Shown piece after piece: positions 45,296 to 57,461 of a DNA stretch of 64,000 nucleotides. Position 1 is the first letter of the stretch; the number at the start of each line of letters is the position of its first letter. The DNA lies in contig BSBK01001160.1 in assembly GCA_027943335.1 (NCBI GenBank), forward strand, positions 1 to 64,000. Direction: 5' to 3'. Made by a program: the position numbers and the translations under genes. Source of the stretch: Chamaecyparis obtusa. Lineage: Eukaryota; Streptophyta; Pinopsida; Cupressales; Cupressaceae. A model generated the notes under the pieces. The model worked only from the letters and a program-made list of their open reading frames with translations, did not search any database and was not told the DNA's origin.

Positions 45296-45309
45296 ACCGG
45301 AAGTGCCAA
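45296..45309 (-). promoter_or_regulatory. Tat-1 primer binding site
   Basis: The minus strand after the LTR reads TTTTGGCACTTCCGGTGGGA. Tat-lineage elements use primer sites of the type TTTGGCGCC..., so the TTGGCAC start is consistent. The tRNA is not identified. Confidence 0.5.
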
Positions 45310-45311
45310 AA

Positions 45312-46513
45312 TGTATTACCCAAAATATAGTGTTAAAGGATGTAAATAAAGCTAAATACCCAACAATAAAAACTAGATAAACACTTATGAGAATACCTAC
45401 AAAAATGCAAGCAAATAAACCATGAAGGATGCAAACCTTGTCCTTCAAGAAGCCTCCAAATGTGTAGAAGATTTGTCCAATAGGGGATATGTGTGATCAA
45501 GATTCTTCAAGCTTCAAATGTGAAGGGATTTTGGAATTAAAAGGATAGGATTTAATGTTTTGATCTTCAAAATAGAATGGTAACGTTTCTCAAATGGTGG
45601 ATGATTTGTGAGGAGAAGAGGGTTCAATTTATAGGCAAGAGGAGGATGAAATGGATGCTCAAGATGCAAACTTGAGGAAGGGTAGAGATGCATTTGAGAG
45701 AGAATGCATATATTGTGATTTTTCAAATGCCTCTCATTGTGACAAGTGTCACAAGGAGAGAGGTTTGGAAGAATGGGGGAATGTGACCATTTTGGGAGAT
45801 GTGAAAGAGGAAAAATGTGTAAGAAGGAGATAAAGTGTGTAAGAGGGATGCAAGAGAATCTAAGGTTGACATGAGGTGAGAGATTTGGGGGATGTGAGGA
45901 TGTGAAATGAGGGTTGACTTGGGTTAGGTGAGGATTTCTTAATCGAGGGATCATGATTCTGCAAATGTTTAGGGAATGATTAGGCTTCGAATAGCATTAA
46001 AGTGGGAGAATTAGGAGGGAGTGATGGGAGGAGAGAATGAGTGGAGGGTTGGATTATTTAATCATGGTTCATTAGATAATTAAGGAGGATTAGTATGTGT
46101 GAATGGGTTGGGTTGAGTTAGAACTCAAGGTTAGGTAGTTGGGATAGGTTAGGTTAGGGATTAAAGCTAGGAGTCATGTTCTCAAATTGGATTAAATACA
46201 TTATTTAATTCCAAGTGGGAGGAAAAAGGGATTTGTGAATTAATTTAAATAGATGAATGCATTTATTTAAATTAATAGAGAAAAGGAATTTAATTAATTA
46301 TTAGACTATGGGTTTCTATTTAGATAATTAATTGGACTATAGTTAATTAATTAATTTAATTAACTAGGAGATGACATAAATTAATTAAATATTAATTGAT
46401 TAATGTCCTAAGAGAGGATTAAATAGGATTACTTAATTGTGTAATCATATTTAGGAGTTTACAATTAGTAAACTTATTCCGTTAGAGCAATTAGTCATTT
46501 TTAAGTGTCTACA
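45312..46513 (-). repeat. Shared Tat LTR (5' of Tat-1, 3' of Tat-2)
   Basis: 1202 bp. On minus it starts TGTAGACACTTAA and ends GGTAATACA. It aligns with 6834-7992. On its 3' side lies the primer-site region of Tat-1. On its 5' side lies a polypurine tract (46514-46526) and Tat-2 3' sequence. It therefore serves as 5' LTR to one copy and 3' LTR to the next. Confidence 0.82.
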
Positions 46514-46526
46514 TTTTGCCCCTCTT
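46514..46526 (-). promoter_or_regulatory. Tat-2 polypurine tract
   Basis: The minus strand reads AAAGAGGGGCAAAA next to the LTR, the same site as at 7993-8006. Confidence 0.65.
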
Positions 46527-47529
46527 TGATATAATGTGTTTTAGACATTATTTTAAATAAAATATGATAAAAATAATTCCCTAGTATGCCCCATTGAAAA
46601 AAGAATTAGAACCTAGGTATTATGGTGCCCCCTCAAAAAAATGAGTGAAAAAAAATTGAGGGCTCATTTGGTTGACCTCGTGAACAAGACCACAAATCAA
46701 CTAATAGTTCGGGAAACATAGGTCGTATACAAAAGTTATGGACTCTAGAAGGTATAAAGCATCGTGGCCAATAGAAATGCAAAGGGTGTACATCTATCAA
46801 GGTGGGATGGGGGGTATAATTAGGAATTTGAAGGACACTTTCAAATCATTGTGCACATTGAGCTTTTGGAGATAAAGTACTAGAAGGAGCAATCTTTGAG
46901 CATTTGAAGAGTGATGGTGGCTTACGAGGATAGATCTCACATTAGCGAGTGAGTAAAGACCTATCAGAATCCAAACGACATCCAACCTCTAATGAGTTTT
47001 TATACTTTTCACATTTAATTTTCCTTATTTTTTGTGCCATTCCCTAGACTAGGTTAGAGGAAAGGGCACAAACGCCACACACATAGGGTTAAAATGACAC
47101 ACTTGAAAAACTATGAAAATAGGACTTGATTTATAACCGAGCCACACTTGTTAGGTTAGGGTGATACACATGTGCACAATCGCTGCATATAAATGGTGTT
47201 AGTTTAGGGATTAGTGTTAATTCAAGCCGGATTTGTTGGTTTAGGTTGATGCACACAAAGTGCACAATTGATGTGTATGGAAGAGTAGATGAATGAACAT
47301 AAAGTACACAATCAATGCACTTGAAGTGTATTATCAATGCACTTGTCTATAAAAAATATTTTATTTAATTTTTCAAAATTTTCATATATGCAAAATGAAT
47401 GTTCTTTTATGAGCTTCTATATGTATGCAATTTTTATTTAATGTATGTATTGTAGGTGGTAAAATAATATTGACCGAGTGATTTTTATTTTATTATGTTG
47501 TGTATGTAATAAATGATGGATATATTATG

Positions 47530-48012
47530 GACTTAGAGACTATTATTAGTGTGAAACCTATTTTCACAATGAATGACTAGGGAAATTGGATTTGACTTAA
47601 AATTAGGGGTGATGTCCTGATTACTTGGGATAATCATCTCCTCATGCTAGCATATAGACATAGGTTATTTTATTATGAGTGATAGCGCTTAGGGGGTCTG
47701 GGATTATTACATGTGACATTAATGACCAAGATTAGGAAAAACATGGGGTTAGTGATTGTGTTATGTGAGCGATGGTACTCATATATGTCTTTTTTCCATT
47801 CACCTACAGGAGAGTGCATGATCACACTAGAGTATGTATCTAGGATATTATGGATTCCTATGCATGGGGAGAGGGTTGCATACTATGTCCAAACAGGTAG
47901 AAAAACATTATGTGAATTTTTTTATTGTACTTTGGAAGACTTGGGGGAAAGACTATATGATATTAAATGCATAGATATGATGGGTTATGATCCATACTTT
48001 GTGAGGTTATAG
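47530..48012 (+). pseudogene. Antisense PMD ORF of Tat-2, first part
   Basis: A plus-strand frame (47713-48012 open) reads LCERWYSYMSFFHSPTGECM and then ITLEYVSRILWIPMHGERV, the plant mobile domain core ('ERW.P.THTFHLP.GE.TITLEDV..ILGLP..G'). It runs opposite to the Tat-2 gag-pol strand, as in Tat-1. The frame ends at a stop at 48010, and sequence past about 48.1 kb no longer resembles the domain because other repeats intervene. Confidence 0.72.
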
Positions 48013-48099
48013 AAGGTGTATTGGTACTAGATAAGAGAGGGTACGGGTTCCCGATTGGGTGAGGAGAGATTGTGTTGGTTATGTGGTTGAGGGGGAAAA

Positions 48100-49566
48100 T
48101 GTTTATACAAGGCCCATATTGTTTTTATAAAGTTGGATGTGTTTCCATTGATGTCAACATGTCCACTATGATAATTTTGATATCTACTATTGTTTTTGGA
48201 TGTCTAGTGTGAAGATCAGATGGTTTTGATATTTTTTATGAAGTTTGATTTACAGATATGCAGTTTTGCTAGTAACGTAGAATGTTTAGAATGAATGGAA
48301 ATATAAGATTAATAAAGATGAGGAATCAAACACCTCATGAGATGATGTAGAGATTGTCTACATACTTCATGGAAAGTTTGAGTTGCCGACATGATGATTT
48401 GACCAAGTTATGGTGTCACAAATGAAGACTGGTTATTTTGCTAATTTCCAGTATTACAAAGTTACACAATTTCAAAGATTTATTTTGCGCACATGCTATG
48501 GATGATAAATTTGGTTGTACAGTTGGGAATTTGTTAATGACATAGAAATGTTTCTACCATTCAAAGGTTTTTTATTCTGATGATCAACAAGGCAGTTACA
48601 AGTATTTTAGTGGGGATGACAGTGTTCAAGAAAGTTTATCATAAGATGTTGGTAGATACAATGAATGCAGTGTATTTATTTGTTTGTTTGAGATTAATGA
48701 TGCCTTAGGAGGATCTAGGATTATGTAATTGATGAGTTAGTAGTTTACATTTATCATGTTCAACAAGTTCAATGAATCTAAGTTACATTTTTCTCATCTT
48801 AGCCGACATGATAAAGAAAATTTATAAAACAATTTATAAGAGATCGATAAAACACTTTAGGGTTATGATCATGATCTTGAGATGTTATTGATGGATAAAA
48901 AATATGATTGGAAGGAACACATAGATCTTGATAGTTTATTTTGGCACTGAGAGATTGATGATTAGGGATTAGTTTTGTTATGACCTAGCTCTTGATAAAT
49001 ATGGCAAATTCAAGTTTGATTGGTGTGTCTAGTATATGTACTAGTGTGTTTGAGATTAGAGAAGAAAGTGTATGCTAGTGAAGGATGAATTTATCATCTA
49101 TGGTATGGTAGAAATAATTACAAAAAGGGATATGAGTGTACCAAAAAGGAACTGACCAAGGCATACTTAGATGATACTACATAGTTCATGAATTATTATA
49201 TTGGTTTCTGAAAAGTGTTTGTAAGTCGGTGAGACTCCTTAATTGTGATTGTAAGTTAGAAAGACTTTGTTAGGGTGGGTTCCCAAGGTGAATTGAGTAG
49301 TGAACTCTAGGAAGTGTGCATGAACATAGGTGCATTCCTTATATTGTAATAAGTTATACTTCTAAAAAGGTATCAATCTTATTGTGGGTATCAACCTCAC
49401 TATGGTTTTCACTTTAGTTTGGGTTTCCATGATAAAAATCTTTGTGTTATGTGGTGTTGATGTTTTTTTGTTTTTTTTACATGCTTTACATTTTACAAAT
49501 TAGTAATAAGAGTTTATGTGATAAAGGATTTTATGCTTGAAGGTTTTGAAGGTTTTAAAATTTAAG
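48100..49566. other. Unclassified repeat remnant inside the Tat-2 PMD ORF
   Basis: AT-rich sequence without open frames over 60 codons. The end (49.2-49.5 kb, with 'TTTGGGTTTCCATGATAAAAATC') looks like the R-U5 end of a plus-strand copia-type LTR. A degraded copia remnant is possible, but no RT or integrase motif was confirmed. Confidence 0.35.
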
Positions 49567-52069
49567 TGTAGTGCCCAAAAGAAAATCTGGCTCTTAAAGT
49601 ATCCCATTTTTATTTTTTTTAATATAGCAAATGTGTAATAAGAAAATGTTTTCCTATTCCTAAAACAAAAGCATTTAAAATGATAGTATGAAAAGTAAAT
49701 AGATTTATTTTTAGCATAGATGTAAATGTTTGCACTGATATTTTTATTTTCTTAACTCTCAAACAAGCAAGAATAGTCATATTTTTAGGCACATTACTAA
49801 TCATGATTTCTTTTTCTCCTTCCCTTTTGTTTTGGGAACTAAACAACAACAGATTTTAAGTCTCCTTATGGTATATAGGTAAATACGGGTTTACATTAGG
49901 ATACATTAAAATATCAAAATCTTTTTCTTAAAGATCTAAGTTTCACATAAGAATGTAAGTGCAGATTTAGTTTCTAAAGTCATTAGTTAACCTCTACATG
50001 TTAGAATATAGAACAAATAAAGAAGATAACCAGCATTCTATTGATTTAACTAAAAATAGAATATGTAACTATGCTTCCTTCCTATATAAATAGATTTCTA
50101 TGAAATTCATGCATATACAACTAGCCATTTCAAATAGATAGAAATATGAAAATAGATAACTCTTACTCAATTTCCATTCTAATCTTATACAAAGAGTGAT
50201 GCACAACCTTTCTCAATCTTTCAAGAGACCAGTTTTCTTTTAATCTCAAAGTTTTTACATAACATTACATAAACACATTTCTTCTAGATGTATTTTCTTT
50301 TTCACAAACTAAATCTTCCACTTCAAGAGCTCCAAGCAAGTCCATAATCTGCAAAAATAAGAAAGTGAAAAGACCATGGGATGCTCACCTCCCAACCTAG
50401 GTCTTTACAAGACCACCCCTGAGCTAAGGGAACCAAACATAGGTAGGATACACACAAGAAAACAGAATGAGAAAATCAACAATTCAACACATACAAAAAA
50501 ATAAAACTCCCATCCATGGCTTACACAATGGGCCACATAATGTCCCATAAATTTGGGGTGAAGTGGACTGAAACCCTATGGAGAGAAAACCCATTCCAAA
50601 AGTAAAAACAAGCCTCCTCATGGCTTTACAACAGCTTTTCCAATCACACTTGGAAAGCTCATACCAAAAGAAAATTAGAACAAGCCTTCACATGGCTTTA
50701 CAAACACCTTCTCCACCACTTCCCAAATGCACAACAAAACCCTTATGCCCCCAAGCATAAAGCCATAGAAACTCCCTTATGGCCCCCAAAACAAAGAGTG
50801 GAATGGATACATGTAGCCCATACTTCCATGTTTTGTCCCTCTCCTCCCCGAGGAGAGACTCTACATCCATGGATTGTCCTAGGTAAGAACTTCACCCCCA
50901 AGGCTACTCTTCCCTCCAAGGGTGAGTGTGGCCTTGAGACTCCCAAATCAACAACACAAAACAATAACTAGGAAGACAATGCTTCACAACTTCAAATCAC
51001 ATAAGAGACACAAAACCAAACACAAGATTTACAAAACACATCTACTAGCATGTAATAACAAACAAACCTTACATATCTATCAAGAACATGAAGAACTCTA
51101 CAACACAAATACCATATTTTTCTCATACCAAAAGAAACAACAAGAAATTTCAAGTTGGAGCCACCAACCTAAGTCCAAAGAAAAAATGTCAAGTGTTGAT
51201 GATGAAATCCCTTTTGTCCAAGCCTCTCCTCATATCCCAACTCCTCCAAAACTAGTCTAGTCTCTAAGTTAGAGAGTGGGTGTTCCAACTCTCCAAAATG
51301 AAGAGTCCCCACTAAAAAGGCATCCACACAACTTCCCACAAACACCTAGGGATAAGGTTTCCTTTTCATTGGATGGTCTTCCCTAAGCCCCTTACAAGAT
51401 TTCTAGAAAAGACCTCTTACAAGGTTTGGCCCAAAAGGTGGGAAAAGGACTATCATTCTAATGGATGGTATTCTTACCAAGGTCTGGTTTCAAAAGTTGA
51501 TTTTCGTCCATCTAGGGAATCCAACTTTTAGATGGGTATTTTGGTCAACTATGGGTTATCCTATGGTTAAAAATGACCCTTACCCATAGGTATACCAAAT
51601 GGGCTAGCTAAAAAAAACTTAAACATACCCCTAGGCACCTTTTCAACCCCCCAAAAACTCATGACAAGTTCAAATTCGAAAATCTATGACAAGACATCTC
51701 CTCAAGCTCCCTAACCAAGGGATTCACATGGGGATCCTCAAGAGCACTACCCTAGGTTAGTGGCATCCAAACTCAAGTGGGTCATGTCATGGTCACATGT
51801 ACATTACAAGTGTCAAGTGACACAACAAACTTTACACATCACAAGCCACATGGCATTTCCACTTGAGCACTACACAAAACAAATTATAATTTACAATTTA
51901 AATTGAAAACATCACAAGCTAATTACATAAACAAAATAAATACAACACAACGAGGTTTTGTCTTTCCTTAGATGCAACTTTGGCTCGAACTGAATTCACA
52001 TTGGCCTATGTTTGGATCCTCAATAATAGTACCATGGTCTATTTCCCTGCACACTAAATCCAACATCAG

Positions 52070-52618
52070 TATTCCAAGTAATATAAATCCACATCATATA
52101 TGAATCAATTATAAACAACTTAACAAATCACTTGCACATCACATTATCAATTGAAATTCTTTTGCACATAAAATTTAACTTTTCCCATTCGTGAATACAT
52201 ATATATACACACATGTAATTAAGAAGTTTACTTTTAGCACTTAATAGGAAACCATAACATCATAACTACATCAAATATTCATTACCTAATAAGACATATA
52301 ATTAATTCTCATCATGTCTTCCTAGCATTCATAAAACAAGGTTAACCATAAATGCAAGACCATAATAATATGACAAGGTAATCATCATAAGATCATAAAG
52401 TAGTGTGCATCTAACATTTAAAGAGTATCAAATAAGTATCTCTCTCAATTGCACAAACTAAAGAGCTATAGCGGGATAGGGTATCTCTCTCAGTAATCCA
52501 AGAAATATAATCCTCAATGTATAAAAATCAATTATGCTCAACTTACAATTCGCTTGCAACATCACCTATTCAATTGAAATTCACTTGCACATAAATTTTA
52601 TCTTATCTCATTCATTAA

Positions 52619-52695
<77 letters not shown>

Positions 52696-53010
52696 TGTAA
52701 TAAGAAATTTTTACTTGCAACACTTAATAGAAAGCCAAAGCATCATAATTACATTAGATATTAATTTCCTAATAAGTCTTATAAATAAATCTCATCATTT
52801 CACCGTAGCACTCATAAAACCATATTATCCATAAGTACATATCCATATTAGTGTCACAAGGTAGTTGTCATACATCATAAGGCAGTATCCATAAAACATA
52901 TAAAGTGATAAAATATATGACAAAAGAGTCTAGAACCATAGTGCATCAGAACAAAGTATCGAATAAGAATTTCTCAAATGCAGGAACTAAAAAAGCTATG
53001 ATAGGCTAGG
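52070..53010. repeat. Tandem duplication, about 423-bp period
   Basis: The word CAATTGAAATTC occurs at 52148 and 52571. The preceding and following text (CACTTGCACATAA, ACTTAATAG.AA.CCA, CATCATAA.TACAT) recurs at the same offset. Copy 2 is lengthened by the (AT)n run. Confidence 0.7.
52620..52692. repeat. (AT)n microsatellite
   Basis: About 73 bases of pure AT dinucleotides inside the second tandem-duplication copy. Copy 1 has only ATATATATACACACA here (about 52198), so the array expanded after duplication. Confidence 0.97.
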
Positions 53011-53049
53011 GGCGAGTGATAACAACTGATTCACTCTCCCCTCTCAGTT

Positions 53050-54790
53050 TCTTATTACCTATTTCCTATAGTTCTTTGTATATGGTATATCATCATTTTC
53101 ACAAGATTTCCTATAATAGGATTCAGAGCTTGGGATGTAGGTTCACACTTTTACAAGTGTGGGCTTTTGAGCATATAGCTATATTTTATCTAGTTTTTGA
53201 CAAACCAATGATATAGCCAGGTCAACCTTATGTATACTACTATAATGCAGTGGCCCATAATCATATGGGAAATTTTAGATATTGAAGGCATTTCTTTGAT
53301 ACCTTGAGGGTGTTTAAATGGAGGCCTTATATTGGATGCCCTATTTTGGATGATGAGAATGATCATTTTCCATTTTATGGATAGGAGGGGTATTTGATTG
53401 GCCGATCTACTCAGTATGCTAGGATCATTAAGATTCTTCTATCAGAATGGTACTGAGATAGTTTGGAGAGAGGTAGGTTGTTCCAATTGGGTTAGGATAG
53501 TTTTTTAGATGTGTGAGTGATGAGAGATGCTAGGGACTAGTGATCTATATTGTGACAACAGTGGGAGAGTTTGGGGCATTTGATCCTATGAGGTAGGGTT
53601 TGGGATTAGAGATGATAGATGATAGATGCTAGTACTTCCATAGAGTATGAGGCTTGGTAAGATTTACATAGGCCTACTCCTTATTTGGATCCAAGTGTAC
53701 CAGTTCCTTTGGAGATGATCCAGTGAGTTATATTTTCCTAGAGGAGACATGTGAGACAAGGGAAGAGAAGGAGAGGTGGTGGGGATGTTGGTGCAGATGG
53801 AGGTGAAGAGGATGGCAGAGATAGAGGAGAAAGAGGTGATGGACGAGATGGGGGTGGAAGATTCTATTATAGTTTCCCTATTGATTCCTCTTGTTGGTGC
53901 ACCAATACTACCTGCAATAGGAGGGGGTGGAGATGATGACCTAGATGTTACTGGGAGTAGTAGGTTTGAGGAGACGAGTAGCAATAGTGCTATCGAAAAT
54001 AGCCATAATTATCTATCTTCTAGTGAAGATGACGAGATGATACAATTTTGATGGATGTGGGAGGAGATGACACATGACTCATGGATGTGGCGATGGTTGG
54101 ATTTGATGAGCATGCATAGGATATACATAGGGGAGTAGATGTTATTGCTAGAGAGGATGGTTTTGAAATAAATACTATAGATATGGATAGTCTGAGACAA
54201 AATTGTAGATATCTTTAGAGAATGTTTGGTAGGGTATGGAGGAGAGTGACACATGCAAAGGCTAGAAATATGGAGGTAGATGATAGGGCTATAGCTGCAT
54301 ATAGCCCTGAGAGGGTGACTACTTTGGAGAGGAGGATAGAGAGGATGTAGAGTGATATGGATGAGGAGAGGGAGAGAATGAGAGAAGAGATAGATTTTTT
54401 TGAGGCCAAGGATCAGATAATAGAGATAGAGGTTAGGTTGTTCATTACCAGTGTACAGGATGCTACCACATAATAGTTGATTGAAAAACTTTAGTAGGTA
54501 GGTACATATGCTAGTAGAGAAGCCTAGGACATGTAGAGGGAGATAGATTATTGGTGGGGGGATTATGAGATGGTTGTACCCATTTCAAAAAGGATTTCTA
54601 GCTATAGTACCTCTCATCGATCTCAATAGACACATAGATCTAAGGACAACAGTGCAGTGATGCAGTCTGATAGAGAATTACCATCAGTTATAGGTGCTCC
54701 TCAAGGATAGAATATGGTAGGGACTTCCACTTTAGTATCACTTAGGCCTCATGGACCAAAGGGAGGAGGTAGTACCAGTTGATTTATATG
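53050..54790 (+). pseudogene. Antisense PMD ORF of Tat-2, second part
   Basis: The plus strand reads TLLQVWAFEHIAIFYLVFDK (open frame to 53216), then VFKWRPYIGCPILDDENDHF after a stop, then STQYARIIKILLSEWY. LQ.W.(W/Y)EH and W.PY are recurring PMD signatures. Downstream (53.75-54.45 kb) it becomes Gly/Arg/Glu-rich with a coiled-coil-like ERRIERM...DEERERMREEID segment, which parallels the G-rich tail of the Tat-1 copy. It is interrupted by stops. Confidence 0.6.
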
Positions 54791-57461
54791 GACACTTTTT
54801 TTCATATATTTTGCGAGTTTGTGAGCTCTCCTTATGACTTTGTATCGTGACACATTTTGATATATATAAATGATGCATTTTGGGGGGATTTATATGTTTC
54901 CTATGTTTTTTATGTTTATGATTCTTACTCTCTATGATGTTTATGAGATGATTAATGTTTATGATATGCTTCTATGTTATGGATGTATGCATTTTCTATA
55001 GGATGTGATGTAATGCTTATGTACTTCTTTTTATTTTTTATAGGCAATGTTTTATGATGCGACTAGATGTAATGTATTTATATGATGGATGCATGTGTTA
55101 TGATATTTACTTATAATGCATGATTTATGCTATTTACTAATATGTTTATGCAGAATGCAATGTTTTTGTTGTATCATGATACTCTTCCATAAGGAATTGT
55201 TAGTAATGGAACTTTTTAAGATAAGAGATGGGACATAAAATAATGATAATGAATCCTTGATTAAAATCTTTATATTATAGTAAATATAGATCATAAAAGT
55301 TTAATAACCATACTTGAGTTCCAATTGAATTATGTTATTTTTTTCATCATTGAGCCACTTTATTATAGAAAAAAAAGATACCATCCTACCACGCTATGAA
55401 TGATCTAGATATGATTATCCTTTTGCATTTTAATAGGCACTTTGAACAGACAAGAAATGTGGGCCAATCCATCTAGGTCAAGCATTTAGAGTCGTGGTAT
55501 GTGTGGCATATCATAATCAAATTATCCATTGCAATTTTGCAATTGGATATTGTATATGGATGTGAAGGCTCTTATCATAGACACCCATATTGATATTTTA
55601 AGACTTCATGAAAATGATTCAGAAAAAAACACACAAATAAAATAAGTCACAAACCATCATGACATCTCTAAGTTTCTTGTGGACATCCTAGAGATGCATA
55701 AGAACATGACTTGAAAAAATTAAGACATAATATGACTAACTTGAGTCAACAAGTTATAGCCATACAAATTATGTGTCTATTTTTGCAGTGGTTTGGACAT
55801 TGAATTTTGATGTTTTGTTGATGCTATATGGTTTCAAGAATAAGGTACCCTGTATAAGAATGACTTGTCTGGTTTTGAGTATTCATTCCCTTGTCTAAGA
55901 AAACATGATTTTCAACAAAAGACTTTTCTATGGGACTTGGTTGATAGAAAAGCTAGTTAGTTATGTTCTGAGTGAGAAGCAGAGTAAAAAAGAAAGGATC
56001 AATCCTTGAAAATCGCTTAGATCTGGACTAATTTTGAACACTTGACCCGAAGAATCGCTTCAATTGACAAATAAAATAAATGAAAATTTCAGTCTAATAA
56101 TACCAATTTTGTTTTCTTTGTATAGAAAATGATTTTTTCGAATATGTCAAAAAAGTGTAAAAAACTATAGTCATTTACTTCATTGTATTCTTTTTATATA
56201 TTATATCCGTGTTTATTAGAACCTTTTGCCCCCTTTCTAATAGATAAAGAATAATAAAAGTGACTATATGGTCTTCCCCCCCTCCCCCCAACAAATGTTA
56301 TGTCAAAACTTTTTCTGGTATCTACTGATACGAGATCTATGAATTTATTTATGTTTGTGTATATGAGGACCAGTTGACAAGTTTGACTATTTAAACTCAA
56401 TTCCACTAAAGCTCAAACTTGCTATAAGACGTTGTTCAATGCTTGTTAAAATGATAAAGAATTGGTTTATGTACAAATAGTTTTATTGCCAATTTTTCTT
56501 AGTTTTTTGTTTTTTTTTGTTGTCTTTGACATTATTTTTGGTCCACCATAGTGTTCATATGTTTGGAGTCAAGATATATGTCACACATCATAGAAGTGAA
56601 GGGCCTTATCAAAGAAACCCTAAACATGGTCACCCTAGATGAATTTTTTATGCTTTTCCAATGTTCTTTGAACTTTTGAAGGTCTTTGCAATGTTTTTGT
56701 TATTTTTTGAAGATTTTTTATAATTTTTAGATTTTTTAAGGATATTTTTTGATGTTTTTTAGAGTTTATTTGAAAAAAAATATATGTTTTCAGATGTTTT
56801 GAGGACTTGATGGATCATGAAATTGGGGTGCACCTAGTCAAGACAGAATGTGCACCTTATTATGGAATGGTCACAATAGACCGACTTGGTGTGAAATGTG
56901 GCACGATGGCTAAGACACATGTAAATGATGAATCTCAAGCCATGATAGTGATGAATACTAATTTTACTATGGAAAATGAGGTGTAATGACATGTGATATT
57001 AGGTTGGAGCAATGATAGATGGTAGAGAAATGATCCCTACACATGACGTCGAATTGCCTAGTTTTCACCATGGTACTTGTCCAAAGTGCCACCGAACTAG
57101 TTTTTACCAAAGGATGAATTTATTTCTCTTATATTTCTACTTTTATGTCACCAAAGATGCTTAATTGCCAAGTTTTAACCTAGGTAACCTTTTTTTTCTT
57201 TTTTTCTTTTTTTTTTTGTATTTTTGATATTTTTGAAATGGGTCTACTGTGATAGTCATGGTTAATACTTGCACAAATGCAATTTTTTGATGGGATATGA
57301 TAGAGAGATTCCTTCTGATGTGCATATTTGATATGTTTTAGATCCATAGACTGATGTGAGGATGTAGAGACCCAATCAGTTTGGTTCAAACTTCCCTAGT
57401 TATTTTCTTTCCACTTAATTTTTTTATTTTTCCATTACTACCAAGTCACCGACTTCAAAAG
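54791..57461. other. Tat-2 3' untranslated region and integrase end
   Basis: GATG/TTTATG-rich sequence (54.85-55.2 kb) like 11.5-11.83 kb of Tat-1, then unmatched AT-rich DNA. From about 57.05 kb it is collinear with 13.93-14.35 kb, up to the copia insertion. It has long T runs at 57186-57218. No ORF was supported. Confidence 0.5.

Larger units (their letters stand above)
6834..46513 (-). mobile_element. Tat-1: giant Tat/Ogre-like Ty3/gypsy retrotransposon, with nested insertions
   Basis: Minus-strand element. 5' LTR 45312-46513, gag pieces at 42.5-41.1 and 35.7-34.7 kb, protease 34.16-33.58, RT 32.0-30.73, RNase H 30.73-30.11, integrase 29.8-29.33 and 14.74-14.09 kb, antisense PMD ORF 8.4-11.3 kb, 3' LTR 6834-7992. 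The span is 39.7 kb. Removing the two large insertions (14749-29325 and 35808-41108) leaves about 19.8 kb, in the range known for Tat/Ogre elements. All coding parts carry stops and frameshifts, so it is dead. Lineage is inferred from the pol residues and architecture (large 3' region, antisense ORF) and not from a search. Confidence 0.75.
49567..53010 (+). mobile_element. Second copy related to the 5.3-kb unit
   Basis: Starts TGTAGTGCCCAAAAG, similar to TGTCATGCCCAAAAA at 35808. The block 50.38-52.06 kb matches 39.2-40.65 kb. It ends in a tandem duplication with an (AT)n array and lies inside the Tat-2 PMD ORF. No pol and no clear TSD were found, and the right end is approximate. It is perhaps a long solo LTR of the same family. 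Confidence 0.4.
46514..57461 (-). mobile_element. Tat-2: 3' half of a second Tat copy (with insertions)
   Basis: Directly beyond the shared LTR the sequence is collinear with the Tat-1 3' region: polypurine tract, a 'GCCCCCTCAAAA' segment (46.63 versus 8.13 kb), a plus-strand PMD ORF (47.5-48.0 and 53.0-53.7 kb), then T-rich DNA with AAGTTTT(C/A)ACC words and the integrase-end text (57.05-57.46 versus 13.93-14.35 kb). The rest of its pol is off the right edge or beyond the copia insertion. Tandem repeats like those of Tat-1 at 11.8-12.6 kb are missing. Confidence 0.7.

Noticed and set aside
45651..45833. 60-codon frame also seen at 7172-7363
   Set aside because: Both copies lie inside the Tat LTR, and the shared frame reflects shared LTR sequence.
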